Shown piece by piece: positions 45,363 to 56,382 of a DNA stretch of 64,000 nt. The stretch is from contig CM061063.1 in the NCBI GenBank assembly GCA_030762895.1, positions 74,645,836-74,709,835 on the forward strand. The letters are read 5' to 3'. Made by a program: the position numbers and the translations under genes. Every line of letters starts with the position of its first letter. The stretch's first letter is position 1. The notes under the pieces are model-generated. The model searched no databases and had not been told where the DNA came from. It worked only from the letters and a program-made list of their open reading frames with translations. Source of the stretch: Sophora flavescens. Taxonomy: Eukaryota > Streptophyta > Magnoliopsida > Fabales > Fabaceae.

Positions 45363-45855
45363 TGTAATGATCATTCAGCACTGACAATGATTGCAAGAAC
45401 CAATTGTTCTTGATAAGAAATTGCAGAAAACGAAATTATGCTGAAGAGTAAAGGAAGAGAAGAATAAGAGCAGGATATTATCGTGGTTCAGAGCAAATTG
45501 CTCCTACATCCACACTGAGGTGAGTCTTCCATCCACTAGATCAAATAACACCAGTTACAAGACTTTTCAGGTTTGAAGCTAACTCTCTCAATCCTCACTT
45601 GCACTCTTTTCGATCTCAATGAATCACTCACTCTCTCTGTTTTCATTGTTTTTAGCACTCAGAAAAATTAACCCTCCTAATCTTTCTCTCTATGGCTTAT
45701 ATATCTGTACATACAAGTCTCTCTCAAGGTAGTTACATAACAGAAAAAACAAAACTAACTGCCTAACAGACTTAACTACTTCACAGATATCACATAGTTG
45801 ACAAAGCTCTATGCATAACCTAACTTTCTAACTAATTGATGATCCATCTGCCACA
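45363..45855 (-). repeat. 3' LTR of copia B
   Basis: TG...CA repeat matching 57717-58216 almost base for base. Differences include a 7-nt length change around 45675-45700 (CCCTCCTAATCTTTCTCTC versus the longer version in the other LTR). Confidence 0.93.
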
Positions 45856-45920
45856 AATCTCCACCTTGGATCTTCAATTCAGGTGCCAGCTAGGTATGAA
45901 TCCAATATCTTTAAAGAGAC

Positions 45921-46610
45921 TTATTTATCACAGGTTCCAATCCTTGCCAAATTCACGCAGTGCTGGAATTTGGCTCTTGGAACCACCTTGGTTAACATAT
46001 CAGCCATGTTGTCTTCAGTAGGAACCTTTTTCACTTCAACTATGCCATTTGCAATGATGTCACGAATGTAGTGCATTCTGATGTCAATATGCTTTGTCCT
46101 CTCATGGAACATTTGGTTCTTTGAGAGATGGATAGTACTTTGGCTATAACACCATACAGTCATAGGAATTTCCCTCCCTTCCAGTTCATTTACAAAACCT
46201 TTGAGCCATATTGCTTCCTTTATAGCTTCAGTCAAAGCAGTATACTCAGATTCAGTGGTAGATAAGGCAACTATTGATTGCAAATTTGCCTTCCAACTTA
46301 CCACATTTCCATAGAGAGTAAACATATATCCTGTTAGAGACCTTCTTCTGTCAATATCCCCTGCAAAATCAGCATCCACACATCCTGCTACATTGCTGTT
46401 TTCTGATTTTGATTTACCAAATATCAATCCAACAGATTTTGTCCCTTTCAGGTATCTAAGAATCCACTTGACTGCATGCCAATACTCCTTCCCTGGGTTC
46501 CCCATGAATCTGGCCGACCATCTTTGGCAAAGATAGGCAAGATCAGGCCTTGAACATACCATAGCATACATTAAACTCCCTATGGCATTGGAGTAAGGAA
46601 TGCTATCCAT
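45921..46610 (-). pseudogene. copia B RT end and RNase H domain
   Basis: A 229-residue frame. It begins YSNAIGSLMYAMVCSRPDLA, continues through the RT-RNase H connection (WHAVKWILRYLKGTKSVGL), then RNase H with CVDADFAGDIDRRRSLTGY, STTESEYTALTEAIKEAIW and CYSQSTIHLSKNQMFHERTK. It ends near the C-terminus (IVEVKKVPTEDNMADMLTK). It is the continuation of the frame at 54478-56262, displaced by the CACTA insertion. About 50 bp between this start and the CACTA end (encoding HFKLSVEQSPKTNEDQQYMD) also belongs to it. Confidence 0.9.
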
Positions 46611-46685
46611 GTACTGCTGGTCTTCATTAGTTTTGGGAGATTGTTCAACTGATAGCTTGAAATGACACTAGTGCAATAAGTGCTT

Positions 46686-47030
46686 TTTACGTCAGTTAAA
46701 ATTGATTTTTTACGTCAAAATACTGACTGACGTAAATACAGCTGACGTTAAAAGTTAAACTTTTAACGTCAGTTGAGAACTGACGTTAAATATAACACTA
46801 TTAACGTCGGTTCTTTAACACAACTGACGTTAATTTTGTCAAAATTAACGTCAGTTCTTTAACGTGAATTTTGTTAAAACTAACGTCAATTGTTATAAAG
46901 AACTGATGTTAAAGGTCTTAATTTTAACGTCAGTTGTAATAAACAACTGACGTTAATAGTGTACTGTATATTTTATAAAATACTATTAACGTCAGTTGTA
47001 TGATACAACTGACGTTAATAGTTTTTTTTT
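46686..47030. repeat. CACTA 3' subterminal repeats (ACGTCAGTT inverted pairs)
   Basis: ACGTCAGTT and its complement AACTGACGT recur about every 20-40 bp, mostly as facing pairs that would form short hairpins (for example AACGTCAGTTGTATGATACA, then ACTGACGTTA near 46987-47019). In the En/Spm family such motifs bind the TNPA-type protein. Motif identity is visible here; the binding role is from family knowledge. Confidence 0.88.
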
Positions 47031-47254
47031 TTTTAAATTCAGTTTTAAAATATCACTCCCCTCAGTTGTCCCTGCATTCAGTGAATATCCCAGTAACACA
47101 GAATATCACACACATTACAGAATTGCAAAGGAAAAATGGAACAATGATCCATATGTATGCCTGTTCAGAAACAATATATATTTATTAACATAGGTTATAA
47201 CTCAATAAATACAGAAATATAAATAAAAATAAATGTATACTAAGTTTAAACTAC

Positions 47255-47690
47255 CTATATCAATATCCCTTCGTGATGATCATCACGAGTGGCATGTACA
47301 TCGTCCACCTGTGTCTCCTCGATTATAGTAGGCATGTTTGTTGAAAAAGAAGGAGTCTCAGGAATATCAAGATTTGAATCTTCATTTTCATCACTACCAT
47401 TATACATGCTTTTTCCTTGGAGAACCACGGACAACCTTTTGTTAGAAGGATCAGTGATGTAGAACACTTGTTTTGCTTGGGAAGCCATTATGAAAGGCTC
47501 ATTTATATGACCCAACTTGTTGAGGTCTACCAATGTGAACCCCAATTCGTCGGTTTGTACACCACCGTTACTATCAACCCACTTACATTTAAATACCCCA
47601 GCACCGTAAGCTTAGTGTAATCGAGCACCCAAATATCTTCAATATATCCAAAGTAAGGTCTCGGTCAGAACGGGTTTTGTGTCCTTTGCA
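47255..47690 (-). pseudogene. CACTA transposase C-terminal DUF4216 segment
   Basis: The frame 47255-47545 begins GFTLVDLNKLGHINEPFIMA and continues SQAKQVFYITDP and LSVVLQGKSMYNG, the standard DUF4216 end of plant TNP2 proteins, followed by an acidic tail. Between 47545 and 47690 the conserved sequence (YFGYIEDIWVLDYTKL; VFKCKWVDSNGGVQTDEL) is present but spread over two other frames. At least two small indels therefore separate this from the main transposase frame. Confidence 0.82.
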
Positions 47691-49289
47691 CTAGAGAAGT
47701 GCATTGCTTTTCGCCACGATCATAACCCCACTATTTTGCATGGTACTCTTGTTATCTTGTTCCTTTGTATAAAAGGAAAAGTTATTTATGTCGTATCCGC
47801 TCCAACATATGACGTTGAAGCTAGGCCCACGTGCTAGCCATCTTACGTCATCAGAAGCATTACTACCATCCTTAAGCATTTCTTCCTTGAACCATGGTAA
47901 GAAAGTCTTGTTATGCTTGTTCAACAACCACCTTTCGCTCATTCGAGGGTTTTCTTGATTGACTTTTCTTTTATGTTCAAATAAGAAAGGCTGAACACAT
48001 TCGATGTTGTTCAATACATACAAATGTGCTTGAAGCACTTCCTCCCGATCCTTCCTATTAATTCTTAAGCCATGTGTACCCTTACCTTGACATCTAATCT
48101 CATCATGCCGAGGCTTAGGAACACCTATAGGATCCGTGTTATGAAGGTAGTCCGAACAAAACTCAATAGCTTCTTCTGCAACATACCTTTGAACAATAGA
48201 TGCTTCCGGACGATGAGGATTCTTCACGTACCCTTTTAATATCTTCATGTAGCGCTCAACTGGGTACATCCATCTCAGAAAAACCGGCCCACATAATCTA
48301 ATCTCCCTCACCAAATGAACAATTAAGTGAACCATTATGTCGAAAAAGGAAGGAGGAAAATACATCTCCAATTGGCACAAGATTGTAGCAGCCTCAACTT
48401 CCAAGTCATCCAAAATACGGGGGTCAACGACTTTGCTACATATAGAATTGAAGAATGAGCACAACCGAGTAATGGCATGTCTCACATTTTTTGTAGCAAT
48501 ACCACGAATAGCAACGGGCAGAAGTTGTTGCATCAAGATGTGACAATCATGAGACTTCAAGCCAACCAATTTAAGATCACTAGAGACAAGCCTCTTCATA
48601 TTTGAAGAGTAACCATGTGGAACTTTGATGCCCTGAAGACACCCGCAGAAACTTTGTCTCTCTTTTTTTGACAAAGTATGACATGCTGGCGGCAAATAAG
48701 TCCGCTTACCATCCTCAACAACTGGAGCCAACTGCTCTCGTATACCCATAGCAACGAGGTCGAGACGAGCATTCACACCATCCTTTGTCTTGCCCTGAAT
48801 GTTGAGAAGCGTATCGATCACACTATCACACACATTTTTCTCCACATGCATCACATCAATGTAGTGTCTGACATCAAGCTTGCGCCAGTATGGAAGATCA
48901 AAGAATATCGACCTCTTCTTCCATATGTTTTTCTCAGCAGCTTTACCTTTCTTTTTGGACTTGCCGAATATAACATCGATGTCCTTTACCCTCTGATAAA
49001 CATGCTCTCCAATTAAGGCCGCCGGCGCTTCTTCTGTCTCTTGGCATCCATTAAAAGCTTTTTTCATCTTACGATATGGGTGATCACGTCTAAGAAATCT
49101 CCGATGCCCAAGGTAAACCGTCTTCTTTCCATGATGCAACTGAGTGTAGCATGTGCCTTCTTCACATATAGGGCATGCTTTATGCCCTTGACACTGCATG
49201 CCGGACAAGTTACCGTATCTTTGGAAAGTCGTTGATGGTGCAAAATAACATGGCACGAAGCTTGAAAGTCTCATGAGAATACCCATCAA
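47691..49289 (-). pseudogene. CACTA transposase core (TNP2, DUF4218)
   Basis: A 532-residue frame. Near the start are YGNLSGMQCQGHKACPICEE and KTVYLGHRRFLRRDHPYR (TNP2). The transposase core continues with DLPYWRKLDVRHYIDVMHVE and KNVCDSVIDTLLNIQGKTKD. DUF4218 follows (LKSHDCHILMQQLLPVAIRG, FFDIMVHLIVHLVREI, GPVFLRWMYPVERYMKILKG, RPEASIVQRYVAEEAIEF). It ends in the start of DUF4216 (WSGYDINNFSFYTKEQDNKS). The enzyme cuts and rejoins CACTA ends. One-base indels at about 49217 and 49375 separate it from the N-terminal frame, and the sequence between them (PGNDLDVYLGPLIEDLKTLW) is otherwise intact. Confidence 0.92.
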
Positions 49290-49357
49290 CTACATCAGCA
49301 CCTTCCACCCACAGCGTTTTCAAGTCTTCAATCAAGGGACCTAGATAAACATCTAAG

Positions 49358-50437
49358 TCATTTCCCGGTTGCTTTGGGCATCATGTATTTGCGCTTCATG
49401 CACAACCAAGGGGGCATGTTGTAAATTACCAACAGAACAGGCCATGAACTATGAATACTACTCATGTTACCATAGGGATTCATTCCATCCGTAGCAAGTC
49501 CAAGCCTTAGGTTTCTTGGCTCATTGGCGAAATCCGGAAACATAGTATCGATATTCTTCCATTGAATAGAATCAGCAGGATGATGAACCTTTCCATCACG
49601 TTTCCTCTCATCATTATGCCATCTAAGATTCTTCGCATCTTTCGCATTGGCAAACAATCGCTTGAACCTTGGAATTATTGGAAGATACCACAACACCTTC
49701 GCAGGAGGACCCTTTTTTCTCACATCATCAAGATCATCATCATCATCACCACCCTTCACTTTGTATCGTGATAACCCACATTTGGGGCAATCGTGATTGT
49801 CTTCATGAACACCGGTGTACAATATGCAATCATTGGGGCATGCGTGTATCTTCTTATACTCCATACCCATAGGACACAATACCTTCTTGGCCTCATAGTT
49901 ACGGTCAGGCAATGTGTTGTCCTCCGGAAGCAAGTCTTTCAACACTTCAAGCAATTCCGTGAAGCTTTTATCGGTCCAACCATTTATCGCCTTCACACAA
50001 ACCAATTTTAGCACCGCCGACAACCGTGTATGAGTAGTACACCCTGGATATAAAGGCTTATCCGCATCACCGCACAACCTATCATACACATGAGCTCGAT
50101 GAAAAGATTCTTGCCCAATATCACGGATCATGTCCTCTACTCGATCATCCTCCATATCTACGTCAACGTCCTCACTTTGGGAGACACTCGCCGTACTACC
50201 CAACAACACATCACCATGCCATATCCATCTTGTATAACTCAAGCAAATCCCTTCACAAATCAAATGAGTACGTATATCCTTCACCGTACATTTCCTCGTA
50301 TTCAAACACTTGACACAAGGACAAGAGAACATTCCATTACTATTAGGAACATTCCTTTGAGCAAATTCTATAAATTCTCCCACCCCCTTCAAATACTCAG
50401 CACTAGTACGCTTATAAACCATCCAACTACGATCCAT
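49358..50437 (-). pseudogene. CACTA transposase N-terminal part (transposase-associated domain)
   Basis: The likely start is the Met at 50437, because MDRSWMVYKRTSAEYLKGVG is the usual beginning of the transposase-associated domain; the longer open frame from 50527 adds an unrelated hydrophobic stretch. Then come CPCVKCLNTRKCTVKDIRTH, AHVYDRLCGDADKPLYPGCT and the TNP2 start (MGMEYKKIHACPNDCILY, CPKCGLSRYK, LRWHNDERKRDGKVHHPADS, DGMNPYGNMSSIHSSWPVLL). It ends early at KATGK-stop owing to an extra base near 49375. A His/Asp-rich repeat (GGDDDDDLDD) lies near 49740. Confidence 0.92.
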
Positions 50438-50530
50438 AAGTAGATAGGTCATGTAGACATACAAAACATATATCCAATATAAGGACAATACGGGAGATTG
50501 AAAACTATAGTTTTTGAATATTGCCAAGCA

Positions 50531-50648
50531 CTGGTCACGGCCTGGCAGTGATGTCCATCACGGCCGTAACGTGCCAACTGAACCAGACTATGCCATCACA
50601 GGCATAACTGATCACGGCCTAGCAGTGATGAGCATCACGGCCGTGACA
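50531..50648. repeat. Palindromic TCACGGCC/GGCCGTGA modules upstream of the CACTA gene
   Basis: Two modules of about 38 bp (50531-50569 and 50609-50648) have the form TCACGGCCTGGCAGTGAT, a 2-3 nt spacer, then CATCACGGCCGT(A/G)AC, each able to fold on itself. The same module type occurs in the solo LTR at 53082-54428. They lie just upstream of the transposase start, in a probable 5' UTR or intron. Confidence 0.8.
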
Positions 50649-51144
50649 GATCAACCAGCAGAGCAACATGCACTCAAAACCAAAAATAGAGACGTACATT
50701 CCAAACAACTCAAACTCACGGTTTCAAGTTTCAACTACTGAGACTACAGTTTCAACATACACTCAAAACCAAAAATACAAAAATGTGCCCTAAATACTCA
50801 CCAGAAATAGGTGCTCGCGTGGTGGTGGGGAGGGGAGCTCGAGTGGATACCAACGTTCGATGTGGTTACTGAGAGCAGAAGGACAAGGAGAGTTAGTGCG
50901 CGGGAAGGGGAAACAGAGATGTCAAGTTATTGCAAAGAATGAATGGAAAGATAGAGTTAGGGTTAATAGTGTACCTCACGGTGGTGGCGAAAAAGCCCTC
51001 GCGGTGGTTGCGGTGGAGATGAGCTCGCGATTAGGGTTCTGTGCTGGGTGAGAGTGAGGGTTGAGCGTGATGAAAAGAGAAAAGAGACGTACGTACAGGG
51101 CGAAGTGCAGAAAGCGCGTGGGTGTAAACGTTATAATCAAAATA

Positions 51145-53015
51145 AAACAACATTTAACTTCAGTTGTATTAAACAACTGACGTTAAAAGTAATTGTTTAA
51201 CGTCAGTTGTATTAAAAAACTGACGTTAAATATTAATTTTTTTTTAAAAAAAAACACTTTTAACGTCAGTTGTTGAATACAACCGACGTTAAAAGTGTTG
51301 TGTAAAAATCATTCTCTATATAAAGTATCATTCTTATGTATCAGTCTGTAATACTGCCTCTTCTTTTCCTCTATATTTCTATTCCTTTCACTTTGATTAA
51401 TCACGATGCATCATGGAATTCAAGTGAGGGAGGAGATGCATCCATTGGAGTTTCTGAGGACAGGACTCAGAAGAAAATGATGTTGAAGCAGAAACATTTT
51501 TATATTTTAGGGCTATGTTGCAGAAATTTTTTATCTTTTAATCATGTAATTAATTGTAACTTATGAACGCTTCAATGAGATACATATATAACTTGTTTTA
51601 TGTTAAGTGTTTATTTATCTTAATTTGCACAAGAATTTGTTTACTAATTCAAGCTAATTAATTAAGATTAAAAATAAACTTGTTTAAACAAAAAAGTTTA
51701 GAAATAAACTGCACTATAGATGTGGATTGACCTGTGTTAAGATCGAGTGACAACAGGGCATTTCAGATAGGGATATAGGATTATTTACGTCAGTTGTTTA
51801 TTTAACTGAAGTAAAAATCACACTTTTAACGTCAGTTGTATAAACAACTGACGTTAAAAATAAATATTTTTTATTTTAAAAACACTTTTAACGTCAGTTT
51901 TATTCAACAACTGACGTTAAAAGTGTATAAGTTTCGCAAAAGCATTCATTCCTTTGACTACTCTGCTACTTAATTACCCATTACTGTTGTGCTACTTACC
52001 CATGCACATTGTAACCTATAATCCTCTTTATGAGCACTAAGTTTATACCTAGACTTAAAGGTCTATTTCTTCCTATTCCTTCGGGCGTTTTCTTTTCTGC
52101 ACGTTTATAATATATGACTGTCAACTCCCAATGCGCCTTAGAACCTAATGCTCTTAATGATCAATTTAATTTTTTAGCAACTTACGACGCCTAGTAACTT
52201 CATCCCCTACTCCTATAAATAGCTTCCTTCCTTCCTTTAATTTTTCTGCTTCACAATATGGCTCTGCCATGGAGATTAACTTCATCACTCTTTCTTCCTA
52301 TACCTAGACTTAAAGGTCTCTGTCTTAATGGTCAAACAACTTCTGAGGTTGTGTAAATCGCATTACATGGGTGATATGGGTGTGTAAATCGCATTATGTG
52401 AATTGCACACATTATCATCCTTCTGGAGAATCAGCAGCTACAGTTCCAAAACCTCAGCTTTGGAACCAAGTGACTGTTCCAAGAATATTGCTGAAACATA
52501 TCGAGTGCACCCTTCACTCTGCTTTGGCTCCAAATTGACCGTGGATTCAGATGGAGCATCAAGGACTTCAAGTAAGGGAGGAGATGCATCCATTGGAGTT
52601 TCTGAGGACAGGACTGAGAAGAAAATGATGTTGAAGCAGAAACTTTTTTATATTTTAGTGCTATCTTGTGAAATTTTTTATCTTTGAATCATGTAATTGT
52701 AACTTATGAATCGCTTCAATGAGATACGATTTGATTATACATATAACTTGTTTTATGTTAAGTGTTTATTTATTTTAATTTGTACAAGAATTTGTTTACT
52801 AATTCAAGCTAATTAATTAAGATTAAAAATAAACTTTTAAAAAAAAAATATTAGAAATAAACTGCACTATATATGGAGTGATGATCTGCGTTAAGAGTGA
52901 CAACAGGGAGATGACAACGAAAGAAAGATAGGAATGAGTTGATTATTTACGTCAGTTATTTATTTAACTGAAGTAAAAATCACACTTTTAACGTCAGTTC
53001 ATTAAACAACTAACG
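51145..53015. repeat. CACTA 5' subterminal repeat clusters and tandem duplication
   Basis: Clusters of AACGTCAGTT / AACTGACGTT occur at about 51150-51295, 51788-51925 and 52945-53015, with a further site at 54431. Between them a segment is duplicated: about 51396-51860 and about 52550-53015 share AAGTGAGGGAGGAGATGCAT, GAGTTTCTGAGGACAGGACT, CTAATTCAAGCTAATTAATT and the distal TTTATTTAACTGAAGTAAAA. The 5' end is therefore expanded relative to a typical CACTA. Confidence 0.85.
52200..52760 (+). other. Possible captured host-gene fragment in the CACTA 5' end
   Basis: On the plus strand, opposite to the transposase, CTCCTATAAATAGC (52210-52223) looks like a TATA box. It is followed 38 bp later by ATG at 52258, opening a 32-codon frame (MALPWRLTSSLFLPIPRLKG and onward). 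Downstream, a second frame (52403-52687) reads YRVHPSLCFGSKLTVDSDGA, then GGDASIGVSEDRTEKKMMLK, whose 3' part is duplicated at 51396-51600. I recognise no protein. CACTA elements often carry captured exons, so this is a hypothesis. Confidence 0.35.
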
Positions 53016-53081
53016 CAAATAGTGATTTAATATTTACAAAACTGCCACCGCCTCATTTTTAACGTCAAACATATGGTCAAC

Positions 53082-54428
53082 TGATGAGTGTGATTTCACC
53101 TCATTTTCCATGTACATTTCTGCATGTATTTGCATATAGTTAGGCCAATTTAGTGTTGATTTTGTATAGTTTTTCCTTTGGAACGGATGAGGTGGTTTTC
53201 GTGGTGTTGTTTTGCAGGATTTAATGGAAAAATGCCCGAAATCAGCCTTGGTGGAGCTTGGATGGATTAGAGCCTTAAAAGTCAAGAAAATGAGCTAAAC
53301 AGAGCCCATCACGGCCTGGCCGTGATGACCATCACGGCCGTGATCAGCGAGAGAAGAAGGCAAAAGTCGAGATCGTCACGGCATAGCCGTGAGCAGGACA
53401 TCACGCCATGACCAAACAGAAAATGAGGGCTCGCGTCGCGAACACTTCTCTCGCCTCGCGAGAGTTAAAAACTTGAAGACACGCCTTGGACAGAAAGCGT
53501 CACGGCCTGGCCGTGATAGCCATCACGGCCGTGACGGGCGACGGACCTATAAATAAACCTGCACCGAATGAATTAGGGATCTCGCACTTGGAGGCAGGCT
53601 GAGGTCTGGCGGTGGAGAGGGTTTCTACCCAAATAGGGGGTGTTTTCTCTGCTCGTGGATGGGGAGAAGATGGAGGAAGCTTGTCTATGAGTGTTCTCCA
53701 TCCCTTTTCTCATTCTGTTTTGTATTTCCTTTTATCATGAGTAGTTAAATCCCCATTGTTGGGGTTAGATGAAACTTTTCTGAACTTGTTGTATTTGATT
53801 TGGTGTTTAATGCAAGTCTCTATTTCCTTATGAGTATGTGATTCTGTTCTTAAAGCTTTCCTTGGATTAACTACCCATAGGAATGATATGTTGCTTTAAT
53901 AGATGACTGGAAGGTTGGTGTTAAGGCATGCTCATGAATCATATGCCAAGTTGTTCAAGAATCTAGACATAGGTGTTGAATGCTTGCAATCTTATAAGTC
54001 TTGACTTAATGCAAAATCACAAATTAATCCACCTAAGACATTAGGGTTTGATTTGGGGTTTTAGGCTCAATGCACCTAAGACATTAGGCTTGAGTATTTT
54101 AGAAAAGGCTTGATTGACATAATTGAATTAGGAATTGTGTTAGAAGCCATTTCATTGCAACTGAGGGAGGATTAGTGTAGTCTAACCCTGACAATTCTAG
54201 CCACATCCATGTTTGCATACCAAGTGTTTGACAAAATTCTAAAAAGGCAAAAATATTTTGTTTCTTTATTTTCTGTTTAATCTCTCATACTTTATTTTAG
54301 TATAGATCTGTTAAGCTTGCGAATTAGTAATTGACAACCAATCCCTGTGGATACGATAACCGGTCTCACCACCGTATTACTTGATTGCGACGAGGTGCAC
54401 TTGCCTTTATCTTAAAAATCACGCATCA
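53082..54428 (+). mobile_element. Solo LTR (Ty3/gypsy-like), 1,347 bp, nested in the CACTA element
   Basis: It begins TGATGAGTG and ends ACGCATCA, with a perfect TSD TCAAC (53077-53081 and 54429-54433). Joining the flanks gives ATATGGTCAACTGACGTAAA, restoring a CACTA subterminal motif. The 3' end carries CCCTGTGGATACGATAACCG and GAGGTGCACTTGCC, a signature I associate with legume gypsy LTRs. No internal coding region. Contains several CATCACGGCCGTGA palindromes (53308-53345, 53370-53395, 53496-53535). Confidence 0.9.
53308..53535. repeat. Palindromic CATCACGGCCGTGA modules in the solo LTR
   Basis: Modules at 53308-53345 and 53496-53535 read TCACGGCCTGGCCGTGAT, a short spacer, then CATCACGGCCGTGA; a degenerate one lies at 53370-53395. 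Between them sits a second palindromic patch (CTCGCGTCGCGA, then TCTCGCCTCGCGAGA). GC content is far above the flanks. Confidence 0.85.
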
Positions 54429-54477
54429 TCAACTGACGTAAAACGTTCCCGTATATTACATTATTTCCACTGGTGCG

Positions 54478-56382
54478 ACCAGCTATAGGAGTTGAAACTG
54501 CCTTGGCATCTTGCATATTGAACCTTCTAAGAACCTTTTCTGCATAACCTGATTGATGCAAGAAGAGAAGTCTTTCATCTCTCTTTCTCAGGATTTCCAT
54601 CCCCAAAATCTTTCTTGCAGCTCCTAAGTCCTTCATCTCAAATTCAGAACTTAGTAGACCCTTGAGCTTGCTGATTGCTTCTAGATCTTTTCTTGCAATG
54701 AGCATGTCATCAACATAGAGTAGGAGATATATGTAGTGACCTGAGCTGGCTTTCTTGAAGTAGACACAGCAATCAAAAGAACTTCTGTTGTAGCCATTTG
54801 ACACTACAGAAGTGTCAAATCTTCTGTACCACTGTCTTGGTGTCTGTTTCAGTCCATACAAGGACTTTTTCGGCAAGCATACCATTTGTTTTTTTCCTTC
54901 TACTTCATACCCTTCAGGTTGCTTCATGTATATCCTTTCATCTAACTGACCATGTAAGAAGGCTGTCTTCACATCCATTTGCTCAAGTTCCAGGTTGTAG
55001 ACAGCAACTAGAGCAAGAATGACTCTAATACTTGTATGTTTCACAACCGGGGAAAAAATCTCATTGTAATCAATTCCTTCCCTTTGTGTGAAACCTTTTG
55101 CAACAAGTCTAGCCTTGTATCTACTTCCTTCAACCCCTGGAATTTCTGGTTTTCTCTTAAAAATCCACTTGTAACCTACAATTTTGTGATTTGCAGGTTT
55201 TTCCACAAGTTCCCAGGTGTTGTTTTTCATAAGGGAGTTTATCTCATCAGTCATAGTAGTTTTCCAGTGCTCTTTATCTGAACTTTCCATTGCCTCCTTG
55301 TAGTTAATAGGATCAATTACTTGATCCTCAATTTCTACACTCAGTGCATAAGCAATGAGGTCTGCATAGCCAAGCCTTTGAGGTGGTTTGATCTGCCTTC
55401 TAGCCCTGTCTCTGACCAGATTGTAAGATGATTCTGCTGCTTCATGTTGTTGTTCATCAGTATCAGTAGGTGACTGAGCACTATCATCTGTTCTATCTGC
55501 AGTATCATGCTCCACCTCCAATTGAACCTTGTTATCAGGCTCATCTGGTTTCTTAGACATCTCAGTTTTCTGCCCTGCATCCTCAAGCATACATTCTTCC
55601 TTGAAAACAACATCTCTGCTGATCACAGCCTTTCCTCTACCTGGTTTGGTTAACCACACCTTGTAACCCTTTACACCATCAGGATATCCCAAGAAGATTC
55701 CCTTCTTTGATCTAGGCTCCAATTTCCCTTCATTTACATGAACATAGGTTGTGCATCCAAATATTCTCAGGTTGTCATAGGTTGGTGCTCTTCCTGTCCA
55801 CAACTCCTCTGGTGTCTTGAAATCAATAGCAGCTGAAGGAGACCTATTGATTAGATAGCATGCAGTGTGGACTGCCTTTCCCCAAAACATCTTGCTTAGG
55901 ATTGCATTGTACAACATGCACCTAACCCTCTCCAAAATGGTCATGTTCATTCTCTCAGCAAGACCATTTTGTTGAGGAGTTAGTCTTACTGTTTTGTGCC
56001 TAGTTATCCCATTATCCTTGCAAAACTCAGTGAACTCTTCACTTACATATTCAAGTCCATTGTCAGTTCTAAGTACCTTAACTTTCCTTCCTGTTTGATT
56101 CTCAACAAGTGCTTTCCATTGTTTAAAATACTTGAATGCTTGATTCTTGTGTTTCAACAAATACACCCATACTTTGCTTGACCAATCATCTATGAAAGCT
56201 ATGAAGCATATAGCACCACCTAATGAGGGAACCCTTGCTGGCCCCCATATATCAGAATGCACATAATCAACCGAGGCTTTAGTTGTGTGTATGGCAGAAG
56301 AAAACTTAACTCTTTTCTCTTTGCCATAAAGACAGTGTTCACAAAATTCTAACTTTTCAAAGTCTCCATTTCCTATTAGACC
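54478..56382 (-). pseudogene. copia B integrase and reverse transcriptase
   Basis: The open frame runs from just after the single stop at 56383-56385 to the CACTA junction. FCEHCLYGKEK completes the integrase zinc region. The catalytic core has HSDIWGP, RTDNGLEY and PQQNGLAERMN (D, D and E residues). Next are INRSPSAAIDFKTPEELW and the RT: YKWIFKRKPEI, LEQMDVKTAFLHGQLDERIY, KKSLYGLKQTPRQWYRRFD and the catalytic LLLYVDDMLIA. It ends MQDAKAVSTPIAG where the CACTA is inserted; residues beyond come from that element. No other stop is seen, consistent with recent insertion. Confidence 0.93.

Larger units (their letters stand above)
46666..54475 (-). mobile_element. CACTA (En/Spm) transposon, 7,810 bp, inserted in copia B
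   Basis: The left end is CACTAGTGCAATAAG; the right end read on the minus strand is CACCAGTGGAAATAA. The flanking trinucleotides are TGA and CGA, a 3-bp TSD with one change. The copia frame is restored as STPIAG / HFKLS across the insertion. Both ends hold many copies of AACGTCAGTT / AACTGACGTT in both orientations, the subterminal motif arrangement of CACTA elements. The minus strand encodes a TNP2-type transposase. It contains a nested solo LTR near its right end. Confidence 0.94.

Noticed and set aside
50090..50443. 117-codon plus-strand frame opposite the CACTA transposase
   Set aside because: Antisense shadow of the transposase-associated domain.
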